Of a stretch of DNA of 64,000 nucleotides, positions 23,395 through 35,387 are shown one piece after another; the stretch's first letter is position 1; each line of letters opens with the position of its first letter. Origin of the DNA: Laburnicola sp. R22_1 (taxonomy: Eukaryota; Ascomycota; Dothideomycetes; Pleosporales; Didymosphaeriaceae); contig JACONQ010000003.1 in assembly GCA_014281115.1 (NCBI GenBank), forward strand, positions 1,984,001 to 2,048,000. Reading direction: 5' to 3'. The translations under genes and the position numbers were made by a program. The notes beneath the pieces are model-generated. The model searched no databases. It was not told where the DNA came from and saw only the letters and a program-made list of their open reading frames with translations.

Positions 23395-24124
23395 CTAATG
23401 TGAAGAGACGCAGTAGTAATAGCCAAGCCATAGGTTCGTGCAATTTACACTTAGTCCTGGATTTAGTTGTTTCAACTCCACAAATGCTATGTTATGTTTC
23501 TTAGCAACTGCGTTATATATATCACCTTCTCCTACTAAATAATACACACTGCATTGTGGTAGAGTCGAAGGTGGGAGTAGCATCGAAGGCGGCGGTGTAG
23601 ATAGACAGCCTGTCTGTATGGAATGTTTGGTATTGGATGGAAGCAATGGTAGATCTGAGGATTGCTTAGGCCCAACGGCATGATCCAATGGGCACGTAGT
23701 GTCCGCTCTTTGGCTTTAGCCGAGAAGACAGTTAGCAATGTTAGACGCGTAGCATTGTGTAGCTCGTCCCTATTCTAAGTGACTTGCCACTACACTGTTA
23801 GGCCTGGCGTTGTAAGTATAGGCTGCCGCGCGGTAAAATTTTGCAGGCATAGAGACGTTCGTAAATAGATCCACAGCTTGCTTTAAGCCAAAATCTCGAC
23901 CCTCTTCTGCGCCCTCCATCAACATCATTTTGATGATACTTGATGGATAGGGAGAGACGTTGACACAGCTCCCTTCGCCAGCATTGGATTGCATGAGTTC
24001 GGGATTTGTCACCGCACCTTGCAGTGCTACCCACACGTACGCAGCCATTAGATTCTTGCATCATCATTGCAAACAATAGACTCGGAGGCACGCTTGTGTA
24101 CGATGCAGCATCTAGAATAAACAT
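23395..24124 (-). pseudogene. Muramidase/lytic-transglycosylase-like protein with C-terminal LysM, decayed
   Basis: Reading on the minus strand, 24124-24030 encodes a helix ending MMMQESNGCVRV, which carries a QES motif with the likely catalytic Glu. A frame shift follows, then TNPELMQSNAGEGSC, KFYRAAAYTYNA and, after a stop, a CYASNIANCLLG segment. This order matches fungal secreted proteins with a GH23-like lysozyme fold. A Ser/Pro/Thr linker leads to a LysM domain (YYLVGEGDIYNAVAKKHN, then LNPG and LWLGYYYCV). Such enzymes are expected to cut peptidoglycan outside the cell, with LysM binding the polymer. The shift and stop make it a pseudogene here. Confidence 0.7.
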
Positions 24125-24664
24125 CTTAATGCTCTCTAGCTCTTCTAGTGAATTATCGCTGCCATAGGTTGGTGAGCAAGACGCGTTGAGGACGTGGAGA
24201 TTTCGACTCCATCTGTGGCTTTAGTTTGCGAGCTATGTACATGGATGTTTATCTTACAGTTCTTCAAATGTCAGCCATTCTGATGCTGAAGGCCATCCTG
24301 CTTACGTTGAGCCGTGTCCGCTGAAGACCTGATAGGATGCGACTAAGGAGAAAGGGAGACTGAGGTACAGGATCCAGAAAACTATGTTGGCTTAGTGACG
24401 GAAGTATATTGCTTATAGAACATGAGGTGGATGCACGTGATACCTGTGAAACGTAAATATAAATTTGGTGCATATCTTCAAATCGCGGGATTCTAGCTAG
24501 AATGTTAGTGTGGAGTACGATATCACATGATACCACCAACCTGATGTAGACTAGTTGCTGATCACGATTCTGCTACTTAAGCAGTTTCTCTGTTCAGCTT
24601 GTTACAATCAACTCAGTCTCTCATTCCTAATTGCTACCCTACTTATCCCTTACATAGAAGAATA
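24125..24664. other. Intergenic, AT-rich
   Basis: This may contain the lost 5' exons of the muramidase-like gene on the minus strand. No clear feature is seen. Confidence 0.35.
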
Positions 24665-24670
24665 TCCCAA

Positions 24671-24895
24671 ATGACTAAGTACCAAGCTAATATATCTGTT
24701 CGATTTGCCAATCCACCTACCACTGCCCACATATTTCCTCTAAACGATCCCGAGTATTGGAGCGTTTAATACTTTGAAGAACACGTTAAAAAATGCGTTG
24801 TGTGCAAAGCCCCCTATACAAGACTCTGTCCTGTGGGTTTGGCTCATGCTGGTAATACTGGACAGGTTGCACACATTGATTATACGGATGCTTAG
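24671..24895 (+). pseudogene. Small zinc-ribbon-like fungal protein, decayed
   Basis: From ATG 24671 a frame gives a short N-terminus ending in PEYWSV, a TAA near 24767, then HVKKCVVCKAPYTRLCPVG, GLAHAGNTGQVAHIDY, and stops again near 24894. The CxxC...C spacing suggests a small metal site. I have seen similar fungal proteins with a C..C...PY...LC..G..LA pattern, but the function is unknown. Longer overlapping frames on both strands (24740-25169) are judged shadows. Confidence 0.4.
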
Positions 24896-25670
24896 ATACA
24901 TAGGTAGCATTGACTCGTACATGTATCTCAAGAGTAACTGCATTATTAGTTCCAGTTGTAAGCGGATCTGGCTGGATGTTCCTATGCAATTCGTCGAGTT
25001 GCGGGTCCTCCTTAGGACTTTGCGATACGAGCTCCCGCGGGAAGCTGGCACATCCTGTAGCGCGATTGGCACCGTATGCCAAGGATCAGGCAAAATTGGG
25101 GGATATGGAAAAATGCCAATGCTAAAGAAAACCAGTAGCTTAAAGACGCGCTATGTGTATTTTTACTAGATACTTAAATGGTTTTATGTCTAAAAAGATA
25201 TGTTTCCTCCTTTGATAGCAAGGCATCTTTACTGTTAAAGCTATTAAACGATGTGCTCATGTCGGATGCAACATCTTCGTATGACGTAGACTCTCCCTGA
25301 ACCTCTGATCGCCTTAAATCCGCGCTGTTCGACTTCAAAGACATCTCTTGTGTCTTGTTGGAGGATTTTTTTAGGAGCTATTCCGACGCATCAACTGTGG
25401 CCTTGTAAATGACATGGAGTGCTCCTTCGCGTTTTACTTGATACTGCCATTTGGGAGGGATGTAGAGTGCTAGCAACGCGTGATTGATGTTTTTGAGACT
25501 GGGCCGAATTTTCGCGATCCAGACTACTATTTTCTATAGGCGGCGTGACATATTAAGGTCTTTGTTGTTATCTTTGTAGAGGTTTGTAACTATTTGTGCG
25601 GACTCTGTTAGGATGTTTATCACGTTATACCGGACGGTTTCCACCCTAAGTATGATATGTGCTGTAAGTT
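24896..25670. other. Intergenic, no gene recognised
   Basis: Overlapping frames of 71-131 residues on both strands between 24740 and 25170 have no recognisable features. The stretch from 25170 to 25670 has no coding signal that I can support. Confidence 0.35.
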
Positions 25671-26213
25671 TTAGTCAAGTTCTATGATAAGAGTAGTTTG
25701 CTTGTTACCTAATAGCAAGGTATAGAAAGGGTCTCCTTGAGGATTTGCCACTTTATAGTAACACTGGTTGTTTTGGAATATGCTTAACCCTAACCGGCAC
25801 AGCTTTTTAGGGCTAAGTACTCTCGCAACTACAAGGAGATCCACTAAATCGCTCGAGAACTTATAAGGCGTTGATTGAGTCTTAGCCTGAAAGCAGAACT
25901 GGACCAAATCATAAGCTTCTGATGATTGCGGGACTTTGTACTGTTCGAGCAAGAGCGCAAGCTCAGCTAGAATTTCGCTGGTAATGTCCTTGGCCGTTAC
26001 GAAGATGCTATGGGCTGATTGAAAAAGTCGTAAAAGCGCTTCCGGATGCTCTTTTATGTTGAGTAATGTAGGAGACGTCTGCTCGCTGAACAAAGCTTTA
26101 AACTTGGGGCCTAGTAGGCGTAACTTGGAGGATGAGACGTGATAGACATAGTCTTGAGCGCGTATAACCGTATCTGGATTAGGCGAAATGTTAAACACTT
26201 TTATAGTCGCCAT
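25671..26213 (-). CDS. BTB/POZ-domain protein, short
   Basis: The ATG at 26213 opens a 180-residue frame without stops. The first 110 residues fit the fungal BTB/POZ pattern: YVYHVSSSKLRLLGPKFKALF, then a conserved HPEALLRLF segment and an alpha-helical EILAELALLLEQYKV stretch. BTB domains mediate protein-protein contacts, often as adaptors for Cul3 ligases. The usual fungal family has 220-350 residues, so the C-terminus may be shortened or spliced. The acidic protein at 11088-12240 could represent the C-terminal half of a related gene. Confidence 0.65.
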   Translation of the reverse strand: MATIKVFNISPNPDTVIRAQDYVYHVSSSKLRLLGPKFKALFSEQTSPTLLNIKEHPEALLRLFQSAHSIFVTAKDITSEILAELALLLEQYKVPQSSEAYDLVQFCFQAKTQSTPYKFSSDLVDLLVVARVLSPKKLCRLGLSIFQNNQCYYKVANPQGDPFYTLLLGNKQTTLIIELD

Positions 26214-26805
26214 AGTGTACTTTTAGACCTCGAAGATATATTCAGCAACGTGCTTAAATAATGTATGTAGATATTACGTGACATGGATCTGCCAAGCATT
26301 AGTATGCAGGCTAGAAGATTAGAAGCCTGCCAGCGAGCCATGAGATCCGAGCAAGACTCGAAGGGGGGGTTGCACAGTTCTCAGAATCTGCAGGTATTAG
26401 CGGCACCCTTGGGAGCTAGGTATGGATTATGCGTCACGTGCTTTCGGAAAGCCTGGCGAGTTAATTAGTTACCGCGGCACAGCATCCAACCAGACGGCAC
26501 GGGATTGTGCAAGGCAGACGAGCGCTTAGCTTTTCCTAAAATTATCCGTTACTCGTTTGGCTGGCTAATAAGAAGTGCCGCTGACATCCGAGTCTCAGTC
26601 CGCTCAGGCTAGTACATGACGATTAGCACAGTTGTCTTTACCCTTTGTAGCCCGATCCCATTGCCGAATCCACGACACTTGTCTCATAGAAGGCCCGATT
26701 AGGACGAACGATGGATGCCATTTGCAACTGCCTATGGGAATACTAAAAAAACTCCAAGCTAAGACTAGCCGCAACCGTAGGTGCCAAGATTCTCATTTAG
26801 TTCCG
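26214..26805. other. Intergenic
   Basis: No supported gene. A plus-strand frame at 26632-26931 overlaps the gene on the other strand and is probably a shadow. Confidence 0.4.
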
Positions 26806-27600
26806 TTAATGAATGACGAACCACTTGTCTGTGGGAGCGAGGAAAGAGGAGGCTGGATCTCCTTGCCAGCTTCTAGACGCCCTTTCGTTGTTAACACCAC
26901 CCTCGAACAACGGCGGCACTTTAGATTTTGAAAAACTATTTGGTGCGAAATGCGGATGTTCCGTAAGTGACCCGCTACCACCAAAAGAGGTAGTGGACTG
27001 GCCTTGGATTTCGAAGTTTGGAGCCAAACCAAGACTCTGAGTGTTGTAATCCGATATGACAAGGCCTTTATCCAATTGGGTGGGTTGGGCTTGGATGAAA
27101 TCCGGGGCCAGACTAAAACCTTGAAAACACTGGGCGTTCGCAGCGTGATTGGAACCTCCTATAGGGCCCAAAATAAGCTCCTGGGAATACTGGGTGTTGA
27201 AATTCACTAGGTCGTCTTCCATTGTAGATTTAGTTGGAAGTTCCTCCTTTTCAGCTGCTTGGAAGCCGGTGTCTGGATTGGCGTGCTCCTCAACCTTCTG
27301 AAGTATACCCAGCACGTAGTTCAATGAAGGCTCAGGATTGGCGTGAATCTGGGAAGGGCTTTCGGGCAGGCAGTTGTGTTCCCGCAAGAGCTTGAACGAC
27401 ACTTGCAGTGCTTCTGAGAGTAGATCACATTCCTTCTTTAGATAGGTCTGTCTACTTAAGGCTTAGCGTAAAGAAGTGGCTTTGTGCGTGAACTTACTCA
27501 TTGCTGGCCCCGGAATTTCGCTCTGTGATCACACAGAGCTGGCGAGCGGTCTGGCACTTATCACAGACGCCTCTATCCTGGGTACCATTTATGCACTTGG
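26806..27600 (-). CDS. Possible Zn(II)-cluster-type regulatory protein, partial model
   Basis: The open minus-strand frame 27402-26806 continues upstream to about 27456, where an intron is likely (donor GTAAGT at about 27500, branch GCTAAG, acceptor GTAG). The exon before it reads KCINGTQDRGVCDKCQTARQ in frame, a Cys pattern like a fungal zinc-cluster DNA-binding region. The rest is low in hydrophobics, rich in Ser, Gln, Asn and Pro, and contains a repeated LGLAPNF/FSLAPDF element. This fits the activation or linker region of a transcription factor. The start codon is not placed. The assignment is tentative. Confidence 0.4.
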
Positions 27601-27966
27601 TATCTTATAAGCAATCGATGCGCAAGGTAGGTTATTGGTAACATTACCCTTATTTTCCTGAACCGACAACGCTCGCATGCACGTGCTGCGCGCCTTAGTT
27701 GTGAACGTGCTGCGCGCTTTGGTTGTGAACGTGGACCCATGTTACTCGTGTACCTCCCACTGCTGTAACACCGTCCTACTTATATCTGGGGGATCCTGTG
27801 CGCCACTGCGGGGTACATCTGAGACTATATATGGCACAGTCGTTCAGCCTGGGCGCTTCTAGCTCTATTTGTGAAATGTCAAACACGCCAAACATGGGTT
27901 CCTGTTAGTGCTATCTTGGGTACCATTAATTCCTATTGAATGTTCTTGCAGTTTAGACACTCCAGA

Positions 27967-29806
27967 ATGATGAATCTTCCTCTAGAGCTAAGCGACGCGA
28001 TCTTTGAGACTGTATGTTTCTTGACCCCGCGAAACAAAATATGTTAACATTTTCAGCTGGATTCAAGCGCGTTAGCCTCGTTGTGCCGCGTTTGTAAAGC
28101 AATAAGTACAATTGCTCAAACCAAACTGTATGGACATCTAATCATTCCGATGACGTCTTTTGAAGACATCGACCGAGCTCAAGTATTCCTTGTGGCACGA
28201 GCTTCCTTGAAGATACAAGCCCACACCCATAGTGTAACCGTTATTGATTGTTCACCCCCAGCGGATGCAATCTCCGTTAGGAAAACTCCCCTAGGGAGCA
28301 ACTATCGGTCTAATTTTCCGACTCACACCGTTCCGAAAAGGAAAGCCGTGACGACTGGGGAGAAAGACCAATCGCTCTATCTATTTCTCGTTCTGATCCC
28401 CCATGGGAAACTTCGCGTATTCAGGTCAGATGGTCTTTGTTGAAAATTTACTTCGCTGATAGTTGCAGGCACTTATCAAATCGGCCTATAGGCGCGCGGA
28501 TACTGGAATACTTGTCCTACACCCAACGAGAGCTGCACTTCTTCCAGGCAAACATTCGCTACGATGCACAATACCAAAGTCGCTTTGGCGAGTCTTTTAG
28601 ACTAACCCATGTACTACGGGATTCGCCCAAGCTTAGAACCTGCGACATCAGCTTCCAACGCTTGGAGCATCTTCAGGAGTTTTTGCACTGTCTTTTCTCG
28701 GACCGTTCGACTTTTCGACACACACTCCAAAATCTTCGCATTCAGGCCATGAGGTCGGAGCAACTCACGATGATAATCAACCATGTTCAATCTCAAAGGT
28801 CGTCTTCCCAGGGGTGCTGCCTCTCGAATCTCCGCCGACTCACTCTGGACGGTTGGGACCTAGAGACGCTTCTTCCGCTTCTGATTGGGTTTATCCCTTT
28901 CCAATCCATTACTCATCTTACACTATGGAACTGCCTGCATTCGGATACTTTTCTGGACGCTCTCGCCGAGACATTTCTGCAAGTTCCTCGTCTTATTGAT
29001 CTACACCATCTCGCAACTTCTTTTAGCCACGTTGAAAAACGCAACATTGATGCATGTCTGGGACAACTCTTCAAAATCTGTAACTTCGACTCACTACACC
29101 TGGTTTGGAGCCACGCTGGGGCCAAACCAGAGACGACCTTTGCAGCAATGCCACTGCTCGGAAAAAGCATCCGCTCGCTTTCGCTGCATTACAGAAGTCA
29201 TCTTCACGCTGCTGAAGACGAGGTCGATTACCTGCCAGGCGGTCTAAGCGAGGTGTTTCATCATTGTCAAAATCTTAAGCAGCTCGGTCTGCAAGTTGAC
29301 GAATACTATCTTCTTCCCCATATTTGGAACAAACCCTTGGTTGCAGAGCATATCAACTTCTGGGTAAGTATCGAGGGTTCTAGGTTTTAAGTGCTGACAT
29401 CATGTAGAACGGACTTCAGTGTATGCCCGATCTGTTCGTGCTACACCTTCGGCAGTACCATGTATGCCAGCACGCACAACCGAGGAGCGAAAAGGAGATT
29501 GCGTGGGAGCTTCAGTGCTTTACCACTGGTCTGTTCGCATTCCTTCATGATAGAGGGTACTGCGGGAATCTCCAATACATCGTGATTGGAATGCGTCAAT
29601 CACCAGTCATAGGACGTTACTGTGACAGGATCCCACTGCATTGTTTCTCAAAGGCAAAACAGCGAAGATATCTTGGCGAAGAAACCGTGGTGTTGGTGCC
29701 TCTGTCATTAAGTACTCTGCAAAAAGAGGAGCCCGCTGCCACTATCTTGCACTATGACCCTGGATGCGAATGGGATGGCGGTAGGCCAGGACAGTTCTAT
29801 CCTTAG
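27967..29806 (+). CDS. F-box protein, four exons, apparently intact
   Basis: The model starts at ATG 27967 with LPLELSDAIFET. Introns are 28012-28056 (GTATGT...TTAAC...CAG), 28425-28468 (GTCAGA...GCTGAT...CAG) and 29364-29407 (GTAAGT...GCTGAC...TAG). All three join in frame, giving 1,707 nt or 568 residues. Residues about 4-45 form an F-box, which binds Skp1 in SCF ubiquitin ligases. The rest is helical with scattered leucine-rich motifs (LRRLTLDGW, ITHLTLWNC, LKQLGLQV) like a fungal F-box/LRR substrate-binding region. There are no stops or shifts even though neighbours are decayed. The substrate is unknown. Confidence 0.85.
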
Positions 29807-30051
29807 CATTATTATTACTCAAGGTAGCATTACAGTAACGTCAGTCTATTCTATATTTATTTCTATTATATTTTAGCATATAGTATATATAATAACCTAG
29901 TATATATTATCCACTAGCTAGAATTATATTTTGGAAAGTAGTATAGATAGAATATTTAGCTGTAAAGTACCAATCGTAAAACATTCCCTATAAGAAGGTT
30001 CTTATAATAGATTTATAGATACTTTTAGCTATATAGGTTTATTTTACGCGA
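29807..30051. other. AT-rich spacer between convergent genes
   Basis: Strongly AT-rich with TATA-like runs. It probably holds 3' ends of the F-box gene and of the DUF3723 gene. No feature can be defined. Confidence 0.4.
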
Positions 30052-32283
30052 TTAAATTTGTAAAGCATTATATGGTTGCTTACCCATAAACAATGATACG
30101 GAACTAATACTATAATAATATATTTGAATAGATTTTAGATGCTTTCGAAAAGCTACAATATTCTCGGCAGCTGGACTAACCAATCTTAACCGCTTACAGG
30201 CATTGCGACTATTGTTCTTACTATGACTTGCGACCTCTGTAGTTAAGAAGGCTTTCGTCCCTCCAGCTGTTAATTTTTGGATTGCCTGTTTAACTGTTTG
30301 TTTAGTATTTATGTAAGTAAAACTATTGGTACTATCTACCACTGGTAGTGGTATAAACTCCACGGTAGCATTGTGGGACTGTCTCTCTTGTATCGTTACA
30401 TCTAGTCCCTCTGTTGCGAAACCGTTGGATGTGGCATCTTCGATTGCGACATCTCCTTCATTCCCATTCTTATTAAATTTATGTGGGGAGATCAAATTAG
30501 GCCGGTTCCTTTCTATGGTGTTTGATGACTCTGTATCGAGGGTTTCTCTTAGTAGGAGATCGTTAAAGAAAGCCATTAATATTAGGACCAAATCACCAAA
30601 TGGAGTTAGGAAATCCCCTTGCTCTTGGGCTGCGAGAGCATCCCATATATAACCGAGAAACAGATTGTGATAGTGATCTAAGTTTTTCGATTTTATTTTA
30701 GATGCACTTGTCATGGTTGGAGGGACAAAATCCGTCCGGGCCGTGAATATAGTCTGCCTTGCCCGTCTCATTTGAACTTCTTGGTCGAATAACTCTGCTG
30801 AAACATCAAATTGGTTGGTAGGACGCTCGCACAGCATGTGATATCGAATGTCACATGCGTCAGGGTTGAATTGTCGTAGCTTAAGGATAGTTGTATTCTC
30901 AAAGCCCAAGTCGTACGCTACGCTCGCCAATCGAATTGTCCAACCTGGCTGATCCGAGTATTGCTCTTTGGGGTTCCCATCTCTGCTATAACGCATGGAA
31001 GCCAAAAACAGCTGTATGTAAGCCCATCCCATTGCTCGTTGTGCCGTATCTGTCTCCCTATACTCTTGCTTATCACCATATTGGATTATACATTTGCGCG
31101 GTTCGCTATAATATTTTGTATAGTATGTTTTAATTGCACTTTGTATGGTAGGGGACGCCTTATGGTGTGGAAGAAGCCATCGTAACGCAAGCATCGCAGG
31201 ACCTAACCTCTTAGTGTGCTTGAAGAATGTGGCAAAACTTGGTACAAAAGTAGGCAGCGCAAGCAGTTTGTCAAGCGACTCTTCTCTCTCTGTACTTGAA
31301 GCTTGCTTTAGCACTTGATTAGTACCAAATAGGTACCTGGCCCTCTTTGAATGTTCCAAGCTCCATTTGGGCGCGAGACCTTCTACCTTCCGCAGCGTAA
31401 CAAGATCACACCAGTGGCCGTTTCCGTGAGTGAGAATTTGCCATGTCTGAAGTATGGTTGTTAGGTAAGTTTCGATTTCCTGTTTTTGTTAACAAAGTAC
31501 TTTTGAGCTAGCATAGTAAGGCTTCGATACCTCATAGCATCTCCAACTAAGTATAGGTGGAAAGGAACCCAATTGGAAGTTCACCCAGAGCGCACGAAAT
31601 GGCTCCAGGTTGTCTAAAATAGATCTAATCTTGGAAGTACGTAAAATTTGATTCACGTTGCGTTGTTTCGATTTGCTCAGCCTGTTTATCCATGCGGTAG
31701 CCTGGTCGTTCATTCCTTCTTGTTGATAGCGTCGTACTCGGAGATATATTTCGCCATCGCATAGAGCAGAATGACCTCTGTAAAACTGACGGAGATACAG
31801 CGCTACGCCGTGGGTTATTTCTACACGTTGACTCTGTGAGCAACTTGGACTCTCTAGACCGGATTCAAACCTACTATTACTAAACATGTCCACAGGCCAA
31901 AACTGGGAGAGGTTGCTACTTTCCTGTCTTGCATTCTGCAGTCTAAATCTGCCATGCAAACAAGGTATTACTAACGATGATGGTAGTAGGAGTTTAGGAA
32001 GTAAAGCAACACGATGAAGATTCTTGGGTACACATCCAGAGGCCCCTAGAATTTTATCTAATATAGAGGGAGAAATTAATGCAGGCAAATGATGCTTAAA
32101 ATCCGACATACAACATCCCGTATAGTCGTTTGGGAACTTCTCGAGCTTAGCGTAGATTAAATTTATCGACGGCACCAACGCGGTCCCTAAGTAATATTGA
32201 TTAACTTCCAGGTCCATTGCTTCTAAGTAGTCTGCGCGGAGCCTATATAATCTAAGTAAGCTAGAACGCGTGTACCTAAACAA
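30052..32283 (-). pseudogene. DUF3723 family protein, one in-frame stop
   Basis: Two minus-strand frames (32283-31489 and 31359-30052) are in the same phase. They are separated only by a TAA at 31489-31491, and the sequence between them continues to read as the same protein (LTTILQTW, WCDLVTLRKVEGLAP). The N-terminal part has the DUF3723 signature: HGVALYLRQFYRGH, CDGEIYLRVRRY, then FRALWVNFQLG. The C-terminal part is helical with a variable tail. No function is known. The family is one of the recurrent cargo families of Starship transposons. The apparent start is TTG at an acceptor-like TTTAG, so a first exon lies upstream. It is divergent from the patatin-like gene, 84 bp away. Confidence 0.75.
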
Positions 32284-32366
32284 AAAAAGGGCTGACTACA
32301 CTAAATTTAGGCTCCACCTATGTTCGTAACTATATAAGACGAGATAGAACATTGAATATATCGGCT

Positions 32367-35319
32367 ATGGCTTCCCCAAATAATAGTAGTTTACTTTATG
32401 CTTTTTATGATAACGAAGATAATTTTCTTATGCTGGGTAAAGGCCTAGGAAGAGTAGTTAGTCAACTCAGCAGCCCGTCAACCTAATACCCTGGCATAGT
32501 ATTGCTTGTTGGCCGGGGAAACCGGAATATTCTAAAATATACCTCTGATATCACTAATCAAACATCTAGAGCCGTAGCAGATATCGGTTTAGTAAAATCG
32601 ACGGTTAACGACAAGAGCCCGCTACTCTTAGCCACAGTAGATCTGAACACGGCATACAGTGGATTCGATCCTCGAAATAAACGTCATAGTCGCGAGTATC
32701 ACCAAGTGTCGTGGTTAAGTAAAGCTTTAGACTTAGGAACTACTCGACTGGTTGATACTGTATTTGGTCGTCTTATTCTCAAATTTACTGACGTACTATG
32801 CCTATTCTTAGATGACTTCAGATCTTCTACCGAAGCGCACGATGTTCTCACTCGTTGGTCAAACATTGCTTCGCAATCCGCAACATCCTGGAGACCACGG
32901 ATCATCTTAGTCGGTGGCCACCAGCTTAATATGGCCAGTTGGGACCAGCTGTCTGGGTTCGAAGATGTAAAACAGTTACGAGCTCTTAGTTCGAACACAG
33001 CACTAAACATTGCGCTACGGAACACTGTCTCCATAGTACAAAAACACCGAAGAGAGTGCAGTATGCTGTTTGTAGCAAATCACACGAGAGCTTTCTTTGA
33101 AGCTGCCTTGCGCCATGTCGCAAAACATTCACACGACTTTGATTTTGTCTTAGCGACGCGCATCAACAATGAGGTTGACCACACGTTGGGTTCAAATTTG
33201 CGATCGTTCCTTGAACTGTGTGCGCAGAATTCAATGAGCCAACAGTTCGCATTTCGATACATTGCCTCCGCGTTGGTAATGGATAGCTGTCCCCCTGATA
33301 TGCATCGTAGGTCAATCTCTCTAGCTGTAGCGTAACTGACAAATAACAGGATTTCCCCCTGACTTGGTGTTTGATACTCTCTACTATCCGTGCTCATTTA
33401 AAGCTTTCGCGCAGTAGGGTGTTCCGCCGGTTGAAGCATCTAAGCTTCTAAAAGCAAAATATGCTAAAATCTACAGCTCCGTGGGACCCACTATGGCGGC
33501 CCAGCAGCATAAGGAAGTAATTGACTCATTTGAAGTGGATTGGGCTGGGTTTAAGACGAACCGAGTATGCCTAGTCTGTTTGAGGCGGAAGCCAGAGCAT
33601 GCATTCCAATGCGGTCACGCTCTTTGCGATGTTTGCGTATGCATATTTGGAGCTCAGGTGGAAAATAGAGAGTACAGCTATCAGTTGTCGACATGCATAA
33701 TCTGTTGAACACGCTGTAAACTGACTGTACAGCTTAAACCTCCAACCGCTGGGTCTAGGCTACTAGTTCTAGACGGAGGTGGCATTCGAGGCATATTTAG
33801 TATCCTAGCCATTACCGCTTTCGACTCCGTTCGAAAGCTTCCATACCCGATCTACGATGATTTCGACCTTGCACTAGGCACAAGCTCTGGAGGCCTGATT
33901 GCTCTAATGATGTTTGTTCGCTGGACGATGTTGGAATGTCTCGAACTATTCGAGACCTTTGCGACCCAAGTCTTTTCCAAGAGGAACGAACATTTCCTGG
34001 CTAATGTGTACGGCTTTATTTTATCTCTTATAACTGATAGTAGGTACGGCGCAAGCCAAATAGAATCCTACATGAAGGAAGCATACGGACCCCGAACCCC
34101 GTTTTTTAGTGGCCTTGGACACCCTTTAGGGGTTTTAAGCACCAAATTTGCTGTTACAACTATGAGTGTTTCCACCTCTAGATTATGCATCCTATTAAGC
34201 TACAATGGATAAATGGAAAGATGCGGTGTGTTTTACCTAATTAAAAATTTAACAGAAGTATCTAACGTGTGAAGGTTACAAACACCATCGTCCTCTACGT
34301 GGGGATTATGAGGTCCTAGTGTGCGATGCGTACGATACCATCCTATGATTATAGAGCTCAGATTTCTGATTCCCCCGCAGTGCAAGAGCTACGTTGGCTG
34401 CTCCCTCTTACTTCCCCGCCAAATTCATTCCTGGGCCTGGCTATCTACAAGATGGGGGCGCGGGGAAGCACAACAATCCTATTGATCCTGCCGAGTGGGA
34501 GTCGAAAGCCATTTGGAACACGGATCCGGACTTTGTCATATCTATCGGTACGGGTTACGCCAATACTCCCCAACAGTCCCCTGTGACACTAAACCGACTG
34601 CGATTTCGGGACCGGTTTCTCATCAGGTTGTTTCGACTTTTTAGCGCCATGCTAAATGCACAGAGCAGCTGGAATGATCACTTGAATGGGGTTAGTGAAG
34701 AGCGTCGCGATAATTATTTTCGCATCAACATGTCTTTAGATGAAGAACCCGAGCTAGATGACTTTATGAAGATCCCTGAACTAAAATCAAGATCCATCAT
34801 GTATCTAGATAGCTTTGATTTCCGCCCGATGGTTCAGGCCCTCCTCTCAGCTTCATTCTTCTTCGAGCTGGATGGCAGCCCAGTGCTGGTACGAAATAAT
34901 CTCAAGTGTACGGGTGCAATCCGCTGTAGAAGTGTGAACAGCCACGCCATGGTAGCTAGAATACTGAGCGAATATCCAACCGCAAGTTTTAGTACTAGCA
35001 CAGGAGATGGGTTCGGTCGTATAGATCCCAATCAAGATCTCTGTCCTAATTGCGGTCAATATAGTAAAAGGTTTCGTTTACGGTCTATTATTATGACCAG
35101 ACCATTAGTATATACATGAAGTTAAATCAGTTATGGAAACGTAGAATTAGCGGCTTCCCGCAAAGTATCTCTAGTTTGGCAGAAAAGCAGGTATTGCAAG
35201 CGGATTTTGGTAGGGCAGATCATGGCAGCCGAAAAAGTAGCTGTAGCTGTCTACGGAAAAGAAAACGCCGCACTCTTCCCTTTCTCAGACAAAAGAAGAG
35301 GCAAGGGGTAGTGGACTAA
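32367..35319 (+). pseudogene. Patatin-like phospholipase family protein, four nonsense codons
   Basis: From ATG 32367 the frame encodes an N-terminal region with VGRGNRNILK and LFLDDF motifs, the LYYPCSFKAF segment, and a CxxC...CGH.LCDVC zinc-binding region. The patatin core follows with DGGGIRG (oxyanion hole, about 33774), GTSSGG (nucleophile Ser, about 33881) and QDGGAGKHNNP (catalytic Asp). Introns 33307-33349, 34226-34274 and 34330-34380 all join in frame. Stops interrupt it at 32484 (TAA), 33415 (TAG), 33709 (TGA) and 34210 (TAA). The C-terminus continues past 35119, possibly to 35319. Patatins hydrolyse acyl esters of lipids. This architecture is a recurrent Starship cargo type. Confidence 0.8.
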
Positions 35320-35387
35320 GACAGGGTAGAAAAGTAATTATAAGCGCGTACATTAATCCAAACTTGCAAATGCACCACTTGTTCTAA

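Noticed and set aside
24740..25169. Overlapping ORFs of 98-131 residues on both strands
   Set aside because: No features; a third frame shows the better C..C pattern with stops, so the longer frames are shadows.
31467..31489. A 23-bp intron to explain the DUF3723 stop
   Set aside because: Too short for a spliceosomal intron; both sides are already in the same frame, so a single nonsense codon is simpler.
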